From: a virus
Virus record (IMG/VR): IMGVR_UViG_3300030085_003369
Coordinates: 1,392-24,146 of that record
Strand: one strand, 5' to 3'
Length of the DNA stretch: 22,755 bases
Part shown: piece by piece, positions 13,874 through 19,800 of the stretch
Layout of the letters: each line of letters begins with the position of its first letter
Numbering within the stretch: position 1 is the first letter of the stretch
Notes under the pieces: generated by a model
Told to the model about the DNA's origin: nothing
Seen by the model: only the letters and a program-made list of their open reading frames with translations
Databases searched by the model: none
Position numbers and translations under genes: made by a program

Positions 13874-15708
13874 TGGCAATCAATATTGATGATACAACTA
13901 AAAGAAAGGCACTTAAAATTTTAGAGGATGAGCAAACTCAATTAGATGGTGCTTATGATAAACAGGCAATAAAGGGCTCCAGAGGAATGGAGTCTGATTT
14001 TATACCAGAGACTGCAGAACTTGCCAAAAGAAACGAAAAGAGAATTACTAAAGATTCGAAAGGAAGATATTCGGAACGAGAAGTAACTGTAGGTGAAAAA
14101 TATTATGATGAGGCTGTAGTTGATGAAAAAGAGACTCAGTTTAAAGAAGATGCAGAAACTCTACAAGAGGTTTGTAAAGCATATGATAATGAAATAATTC
14201 GTCTTAATAATGAAATAGATGCTAAAAAATTGGAGATAGTTAATCTTACTTCTGACGCAGTTACTGGTGTGTGTAGCATGACATCTGTTGCAATTGGAAC
14301 ATCAAAACTTCTTACATTTAATGAAGAAGTAGAATTTGTTAAGATATATACAAAAATGGCAGGACCTGGATATGATCCAGGAACAGATAATCCATTTGAA
14401 CCAGATGCAACAGTTCATTTAAATGGATCATATGCTGGATTTGGTTATCAAAATGTAAGGGAAAATAAAGAAATTTTAGTTGGTTCAGGTGCAGGAACAA
14501 CAACTGGTATTCATACTGATGGAAGTGGTCCTCTTATCGGTAGTGCCTCATTAGTGGATTCGGCAGAAGGTCTGCATACTCTTAATGGAGCTTCGGATGC
14601 ATCTAATTGTGTTGCTATTGGTAATAGTATTAGTGCCGCTTATAGTGAAATTATAACACTTAGAAAAGAACGAGATTCCTATCGTAATAAGTTAAACATA
14701 ATTAAGAAAAATAAGTCCGATAAAGAATTATCGCACTGGGGATATCAAAATACAAAAAATGAAGTTAATGTAAGAAAGAATAAAAATGCAAGCGTAATTA
14801 GTGCAATTAAAGAATTAGACGGTGCCGATACAGTACAAGAACCGGGACTTGTATATTACCTTGACGCGGCAAATAACTCTTCATATTATGGGTCTGGAAA
14901 TTCTTGGTATGATATTAGTGAAAGTGGAGAAGATGCAGATAATGAGGCTGAGTTATATGGATTTTCTGTACCTCCCCCTGTAGAGAATAGTTTAGAATTT
15001 TTTGAAGATCCATTTGATACATTTCGCAGTCACTTTAAATTTAATAAAAATAATAGTAGCAGTGAAGGATATTTAAATTTTCAAGTTAGTAAGAATTTGA
15101 TTGATTATGATTCTACTCTTATAGTAACTGTAGAAATGTTATCACAATTAACTCTTCCGGAAGTATCTACTGCTAATAACGGTGGAGGGGAAATAATTTT
15201 TGGGTGGAATAAGTATTCTATATGGACAGGAAAAAACTCTACAGGTACTGAACCAATACATTTAGGATTTAGTAGTGATATTCACACCCAAAGAGATTTG
15301 TATGGACTAACTTCAGAGCAAGTTAACAATTTAGGATTGGTCAATACTGATCCATTAAATGAAAGGATTCATAATGTCGATCCTGCGAATTGGGCACATT
15401 ATGTATTTGTGTTTAATAAAGGAGATTATACGAAAAATAAAATTTATATTAACGGAGTAAGTCAAACATTACAGCAAATTACCGATTCTGCTGTAGTTGA
15501 TAATAATTCTCCAATTACAAATAATTTAAATTTTAATGTTGGCGCGAATTTTGCAAAAGGAGCAGTAGCAAGTTCGGATCCAGTTCCAAGTACACACTAT
15601 AGAACATCTATGGAATTAGCACTTATGCGTATCTATAATAAAGAACTGACTCAGGCAGAGATTACTGCTAATTATGACCAAGTTAAGGGTAGATTCAATC
15701 TGGTCTAA
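13873..15708 (+). CDS. Virion protein with coiled-coil N-terminus and LamG-like C-terminal domain
   Basis: A 611-residue protein. The start overlaps the previous stop by one base (TAATG). Residues about 1-130 are charged and helical (EDEQTQLDGAYDKQ to EIIRLNNEIDAKKLEI), and residues about 255-325 form a second helical, lysine-rich segment. Between them is a Gly/Thr-rich region with GSGAGTTTGIHTDGSGPL. From residue about 326 (LVYYLDAANNSSYYGSGNSW) to the end there is a concanavalin A/LamG-like fold, with WAHYVFVFNKGDYTKNKIYINGV and the closing ELALMRIYNKELTQAEITANY that is diagnostic of this domain. Such domains bind glycans, so a role in host surface attachment is likely. A small CTGGT/ACCAG hairpin at the stop has no T-run and is not a convincing terminator. 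Confidence 0.75.
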   Translation: MAINIDDTTKRKALKILEDEQTQLDGAYDKQAIKGSRGMESDFIPETAELAKRNEKRITKDSKGRYSEREVTVGEKYYDEAVVDEKETQFKEDAETLQEVCKAYDNEIIRLNNEIDAKKLEIVNLTSDAVTGVCSMTSVAIGTSKLLTFNEEVEFVKIYTKMAGPGYDPGTDNPFEPDATVHLNGSYAGFGYQNVRENKEILVGSGAGTTTGIHTDGSGPLIGSASLVDSAEGLHTLNGASDASNCVAIGNSISAAYSEIITLRKERDSYRNKLNIIKKNKSDKELSHWGYQNTKNEVNVRKNKNASVISAIKELDGADTVQEPGLVYYLDAANNSSYYGSGNSWYDISESGEDADNEAELYGFSVPPPVENSLEFFEDPFDTFRSHFKFNKNNSSSEGYLNFQVSKNLIDYDSTLIVTVEMLSQLTLPEVSTANNGGGEIIFGWNKYSIWTGKNSTGTEPIHLGFSSDIHTQRDLYGLTSEQVNNLGLVNTDPLNERIHNVDPANWAHYVFVFNKGDYTKNKIYINGVSQTLQQITDSAVVDNNSPITNNLNFNVGANFAKGAVASSDPVPSTHYRTSMELALMRIYNKELTQAEITANYDQVKGRFNLV

Positions 15709-15729
15709 CCAGTTCTCCGATTGGCACAG

Positions 15730-15758
15730 TTGACACCCCCTCCAGAATCCCCTATAAT
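15730..15758 (+). promoter_or_regulatory. Consensus sigma70-type promoter
   Basis: TTGACA (15730-15735) and TATAAT (15753-15758) are perfect consensus boxes with exactly 17 bases between. The ATG at 15782 is 24 bases after the -10 box. This is a host-type early promoter among late structural genes. A short CCCT/AGGG inverted pair flanks the -10 box. Confidence 0.85.
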
Positions 15759-15781
15759 ATGAGGGTAATCAACGGAACACC

Positions 15782-15985
15782 ATGAACAACACCGCCGAAT
15801 ACGTCGAAGGCATCGTGATTGACATCTGCACCCGCTCCTTCCTTCTTATGAGTGATCAAGGTGATGAAAAGTTCGTAGAGTGTGATACTGTAGACCAGTT
15901 CATGAATGTTCTGGAAGTTGTGACTGCAAACCTTGAAGATGACCAAATTCAGTATGCCGATCTTGCAGTCTGCAATAATGTCTGA
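15782..15985 (+). CDS. Small early protein of unknown function
   Basis: A 67-residue acidic protein starting with ATG directly downstream of the consensus promoter. The N-terminal half alternates short strands (YVEGIVIDICTRSFLLMSDQG); the C-terminal half is helical (DQFMNVLEVVTANLED). It looks like a small beta-alpha domain; I recognise similar small proteins in cyanophages but no function. The purine run GAGGG at 15761-15765 is rather far from the ATG. It is followed within a few bases by the Phd-like gene, and the two may be one short early operon. Confidence 0.7.
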   Translation: MNNTAEYVEGIVIDICTRSFLLMSDQGDEKFVECDTVDQFMNVLEVVTANLEDDQIQYADLAVCNNV

Positions 15986-15989
15986 TATA

Positions 15990-15996
15990 CTAAATA
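15990..15996 (+). promoter_or_regulatory. CTAAATA element before the Phd-like gene
   Basis: CTAAATA at 15990-15996, 8 bases before the ATG at 16005. If it works as a late promoter, the leader would be very short and the upstream in-frame ATG at 15978 would not be in the transcript. Confidence 0.45.
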
Positions 15997-16004
15997 AGTC
16001 AACT

Positions 16005-16178
16005 ATGGAAATCTTTACCGTGCAAGAATGGGAAGAAAAGTTTGATGAATTGTTTGAAAGAGTTGAGAACGGAGAGCGAATAGGTATAGTAGGAGATAAT
16101 GGTCATGCGGCAATTATGATGCCTATTGACGACGAACTTTATAAGATATATGTTGAGAATAATCAAGAAGCATCATAA
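16005..16178 (+). CDS. Phd/YefM-like antitoxin, no toxin partner visible
   Basis: A 57-residue protein if started at 16005. The reading frame also offers ATG at 15978, overlapping the upstream gene by 8 bases, and at 15933. I prefer 16005 because the family usually begins with a short strand (here MEIFTVQEW), then a helix (EEKFDELFERVENGERIGI). This is followed by GDNGHAAIMMPIDDELYKI, the match to the Phd/YefM pattern 'ERVENGE..x.I...G.PxAVLxPxDE'. Phd-type proteins bind DNA with the N-terminal domain, autoregulate their own operon and neutralise a toxin with the C-terminal tail. The tail here is short. No Doc- or RelE-like toxin ORF lies next to it: the following bases hold a promoter and tRNAs. 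It may counter a host toxin or act as a plain repressor; both are inference. Confidence 0.7.
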   Translation: MEIFTVQEWEEKFDELFERVENGERIGIVGDNGHAAIMMPIDDELYKIYVENNQEAS

Positions 16179-16207
16179 TTGACACAGCATCTCAGGTCTG
16201 CTATAAT
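16179..16207 (+). promoter_or_regulatory. Consensus sigma70-type promoter for the tRNA cluster
   Basis: TTGACA (16179-16184) and TATAAT (16202-16207) with 17 bases between, starting right after the stop of the Phd-like gene. The first tRNA begins 15 bases after the -10 box, so transcription should start a few bases before the tRNA. Confidence 0.85.
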
Positions 16208-16215
16208 TGACCTGA
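16192..16215. repeat. Inverted repeat bracketing the -10 box (candidate operator)
   Basis: TCAGGTC (16192-16198) and GACCTGA (16209-16215) are perfect 7-base inverted copies with a 10-base centre that contains TATAAT. A dimeric repressor bound here would block the promoter. No T-run follows, so it is not a terminator. Confidence 0.6.
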
Positions 16216-16222
16216 ACCCAAT

Positions 16223-16294
16223 GGGAATATAGCTTAATGGTTAGAGCGGCCTGCTTATAACGGGTTAGTCTGGGTTCAACTCCCAGTATTCCTA
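16223..16294 (+). tRNA. tRNA-Ile (anticodon UAU)
   Basis: Complete cloverleaf. Acceptor GGGAATA pairs with TATTCCT (first pair G-U), with discriminator A. D-stem GCTT/GAGC; anticodon stem GCCTG/CGGGT around loop CTTATAA, giving anticodon TAT (DNA); T-stem CTGGG/CCCAG around TTCAACT. The CCA end is not encoded. It would read AUA codons directly, which are frequent in this phage. Confidence 0.85.
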
Positions 16295-16296
16295 TT

Positions 16297-16369
16297 GCTC
16301 CCTTAGCAATCTGGTGAATGCACCGAACTCATAATTCGGCTGAGGTGAGTTCGATCCTCACAGGGAGCA
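16297..16369 (+). tRNA. tRNA with CAU anticodon (elongator Met, or Ile2)
   Basis: Acceptor GCTCCCT/AGGGAGC with discriminator A, D-stem GCA/TGC, anticodon stem CCGAA/TTCGG with loop CTCATAA (anticodon CAT), and T-stem GTGAG/CTCAC with loop TTCGATC. The first pair is G-C, so it is not an initiator tRNA. Since the neighbouring tRNA already reads AUA, elongator Met is more likely than lysidine-modified Ile, but sequence alone does not settle this. Confidence 0.85.
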
Positions 16370-16374
16370 CCTAT

Positions 16375-16459
16375 GCGAGTATGGTGGAATCGGTAGACAC
16401 ACCAGACTTAAAATCTGTTGACCATCACGGTCGTGGGAGTTCAAGTCTCCCTACTCGCA
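16375..16459 (+). tRNA. tRNA-Leu (anticodon UAA)
   Basis: A class II tRNA of 85 bases. Acceptor GCGAGTA/TACTCGC with discriminator A; anticodon stem CCAGA/TCTGT with loop CTTAAAA, giving anticodon TAA; a long variable arm (TGACCATCACGGTCG) and T-stem GGGAG/CTCCC with loop TTCAAGT. It reads UUA, a common leucine codon in the AT-rich structural genes. No CCA is encoded. Confidence 0.92.
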
Positions 16460-16466
16460 CTAAATA
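16460..16466 (+). promoter_or_regulatory. Late promoter element CTAAATA after the tRNAs
   Basis: CTAAATA begins on the base after the tRNA-Leu discriminator and lies 15 bases before the ATG at 16482. A 7-base inverted repeat (AATATTC 16463-16469, GAATATT 16475-16481) overlaps it and ends at the start codon. Confidence 0.55.
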
Positions 16467-16481
16467 TTCCAAAAGAATATT

Positions 16482-16790
16482 ATGTCATATACGGTAAGTA
16501 CGGAACATTGTTGGTATAATGACGAAAGAATCATTGTAAAAGTATATTTCTTAAATAATGTACCTTTTACTTTTGATGAAATGCCAGATGGGCACTTATA
16601 TGATAGAGGGTTAGTAGATGAAGCAAATAAAAATGATAGTTATGAACCAGAAGATTTGTATAGGGGTTCAAATTATTTGATTATGGAGCAGGCACATCCA
16701 TGTTTTGATGCGATAGAAATAGAGAATCCTGAAATTCTACCCGAAGATTTAATCGGTTTTTACAACGACGAGCAAGATTATCTAGGATAA
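16482..16790 (+). CDS. Small acidic protein of unknown function
   Basis: A 102-residue, strongly acidic protein with no recognised motif (MSYTVSTEHCWYNDERIIVK, then VYFLNNVPFTFDEMPDGHLY; the C-terminal half is rich in Asp, Glu, Asn and Tyr). It follows the tRNA cluster and has its own TAAATA-type element. There is no clear Shine-Dalgarno sequence, and the hairpin AATATTC/GAATATT directly before the ATG could hide the start in RNA that reads through from the tRNA promoter. Its stop TAA lies within the promoter element of the next gene. Confidence 0.65.
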   Translation: MSYTVSTEHCWYNDERIIVKVYFLNNVPFTFDEMPDGHLYDRGLVDEANKNDSYEPEDLYRGSNYLIMEQAHPCFDAIEIENPEILPEDLIGFYNDEQDYLG

Positions 16791-16793
16791 ATA
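16786..16793 (+). promoter_or_regulatory. Late promoter element GATAAATA before the large fibre-like gene
   Basis: GATAAATA, differing from the T4 late consensus TATAAATA only in the first base, lies 33 bases before the ATG at 16827 and contains the TAA stop of the previous gene. Confidence 0.6.
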
Positions 16794-16826
16794 AATCATA
16801 GCAAATAGTATAGAAGCAGTAATACC

Positions 16827-19800
16827 ATGCCTCTGAATAAACTAGATAATTTTATCAAGAACACTGAAGGACGCATTTTATATGTAAGTCCAGCAGATTT
16901 AGACTCCACTGATAGTATTGATAATACTGGTAACTCTCTTGCAAGACCTTTTAAAACGATTCAGAGAGCACTTTTAGAATCTGCAAGATTTTCATATGTA
17001 AAAGGAACTAGTAATGACCTAACAGAAAGGACTACTATTCTTTTGATGCCTGGCGATCATATAGTCGATAATAGACCAGGATTTAAAATATATAAAGATG
17101 GTATTGTACCGAGAGTTGCAGAACCAGGATTTACAACCGGAACTCCCAACGCTCCATCCGGAAAACCTACAGCACAATCAGTACTTGATTTAAGTTTAGA
17201 AACATCCTTTGACTTATCAAGAGAAGATAATATCCTCTATAAGTTTAATAGTACAGAAGGCGGAGTTATTGTACCTAGAGGCACTTCAATTGTTGGTCTT
17301 GACTTAAGAAAGACCAAAATTAAACCACTATATGTTCCAAACCCAACTGCAAGTTACGAAGATACTCCTCCGAGTGCTATCTTTAGAATTACTGGTGCAT
17401 GTTATTTCTGGCAATTTTCATTCTTTGATGGCGATGAAAATGGATTAGTTTATACTGACCCAACAGACTTTACTGATAATAATAGATCGAGACCATTATT
17501 CTCACACCATAAACTTACCTGCTTTGAATATGCAGACGGTGTAAATACTGTTCCTATCGGTGATTTTGATACTGAGTTAACCGATTTGGATATGTATTAT
17601 GCGAAACTTTCAAATGCATATGGTACTGCATCTGGAAGTCCTGATAGAGATATTGATGATAAATTCCCAACAAAACCAGATGGATTTGCAAAACAACGTC
17701 CAGAATGGGAAATTGTTGGTGCTTTTGCGGCAGACCCAATAACCATTAGCACAATTAGTGCGGGTAGTGGTGGTGTCCCAGATAACACTGTAACTGTAAC
17801 TACTGCCACTAATCATAATCTTACTGAAGGGACTCCAATTAAAATTAGAGGAGTGATTCCTAATGATTATAACATTTCTGCAAAAGTAGCGACAGTAGAC
17901 CCAACAGATCCAAGAACATTTACATATCAATTACCAACATTTAGAACAAACTTAGAAACTTTAAGTTCAGTCAATTCTTCTGGTGCAGAAGTTGTTATTG
18001 AAACTGATACTGTTACTGGTGCATCTCCATACATCTTTAACTGTTCACTGAGATCTGTTTATGGTATGAATGGAATGCAGGCAGATGGTGCGAAAGCAGA
18101 CGGTTTCCGTTCCATGGTTGTTGCACAGTTTACTGGTGTTTCTCTTCAAAAAGATGACCGTGCATTTGTAAAATATAATAAATCGGGGAGAGATTATCAA
18201 GGAATTGACTATATTAAAGAAACTGGTAGTGATCTTGCGGGTGGATCTGCGTCAACAAATACCGATCAAGTTTATCACTTAGATTCCAAGGCAATTTACA
18301 GGAGTGGTTGGGAACAGACTCATATTAGAGTTAGAAATGATGCAATTTTGCAGATTGTTTCTGTTTTCGCAATCGGATATAATAAGCACTTCAACTGCGA
18401 GAGTGGTGCTGATGCCTCAATTACAAACTCTAACTCCAACTTTGGTCAGTTATCGCTGATTTCTGATGGATTCAAGAAGGATGCGTTTGCAAAAGATAAT
18501 AAGGCATTTATTACAAATATTTTTACACCAAAATCAATTGAAACTACGGAAGAAGAAATTGACTGGTTAAACATTGATGTTGCAACTACTATTAATCAGG
18601 GAGATAATACAAAACTTTATATTGCTGGTTTCCAATCAGAAGATAACGTTCCTCCAGTTCTTACACAGGGTTATCGTGTTGGTGCTAAAGTAGAAGATGA
18701 ACTTTTCGTTAGAATCAATACTGTAGAAACTTCGGCAAGAATTGTTTTTGTTGATGGCAATCTTCCTTCTCTGACTCCAAACTCATTTACACAATATTCC
18801 TCATTTAGAGAATTATCAGTTCAGTCTGTAACTGATACCAAACTTGATTTTGGACAATCACCAAAACTTTCTACAGGAGAAAAAGTTCTCTTAATTAGCA
18901 ATACTGGAGAATATCCAGAAAATATTGTTCCGCACCAGGTATACTATGTAATTGCACTTGATCCAGACACTCTACCAAATAGTCATAGAATTGCATTAGC
19001 ATCGACAAAAACTGATGCTGAAAATGGAAATGCAATTAAAATTTATGGAGGAAGTGACCTCAAAATTATTAGTAGAGTAACGGATAAACTTCCAGGAGAA
19101 CCTGGACACCCAATTCAATGGAACGACAGCGTAAATCGTTGGTATATTCAGACAAGTAATTCTACATTCTATGATGCGTTAGTTGCTGCGGGAGGAGCAT
19201 CTGCATTTGAGGCTGGAGAAACGGAACCAACTTTTATCAGAAGAAGACCAGATCCAAGAAGTCTTGATGAAAAAGTCTTTAAACTTAGAGTTGTAGTTCC
19301 AAAAGAATTGAAGAATGGTAAGACACCAGAATCTGGATTTATTATTCAGGAATCTAGTAGCACTAATGTAAGAGAGAATGAGGATTTTGATCCTGCAAAC
19401 TTCGCACAAAATGACGCCATAAGACAACAGAAGATCACATTAAATGATTATGATTTCAATAGAAATCCAAGATTCATTTCAACATGTACTTTTGATGATA
19501 CCTCTTCTGTAGCGACAATTATAACTGAAGTTCCTCACAATATGAGAGTGGGTGAAAAAGTTGTTATCAGGAATGTATCCGACTTTGCAAATACAACTGG
19601 AGACTTTAATAAAGGATATAACGGAACATTTACAATTGTTGGTATTAATACCAACAACATGGAATTTACTGTTCAAAACAATAACGTTCCTGGACCAGGA
19701 GATAATTTTGTTGACAAAAGTTCTACAAATAATGTAAATACTAGAACTATTGATCTTCCTCGATATGATAGAAATGATTTAACTTCAAACTTCTATATCT

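Noticed and set aside
15700-15717. CTGGT/ACCAG hairpin at the end of the LamG-like gene as terminator
   Set aside because: Only 5 base pairs with a 3-base loop, and no T-run follows.
15752-15946. 64-codon open frame on the minus strand
   Set aside because: It is antisense to the 67-residue early gene and overlaps its promoter; no promoter or ribosome binding site on that strand.
15933-16178. Longer version of the Phd-like ORF starting at 15933
   Set aside because: It would overlap the upstream gene by over 50 bases and adds residues that do not fit the family; 16005 (or 15978) is better.
16297-16369. Initiator tRNA-Met
   Set aside because: The first acceptor pair is a normal G-C, whereas bacterial initiators have a mismatch there.
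17610-17930. 106-codon open frame on the minus strand, with others nearby
   Set aside because: It is antisense to the large fibre-like gene; its composition (Cys, Ile, Trp, Asn) is that of a reverse reading of AT-rich coding sequence.
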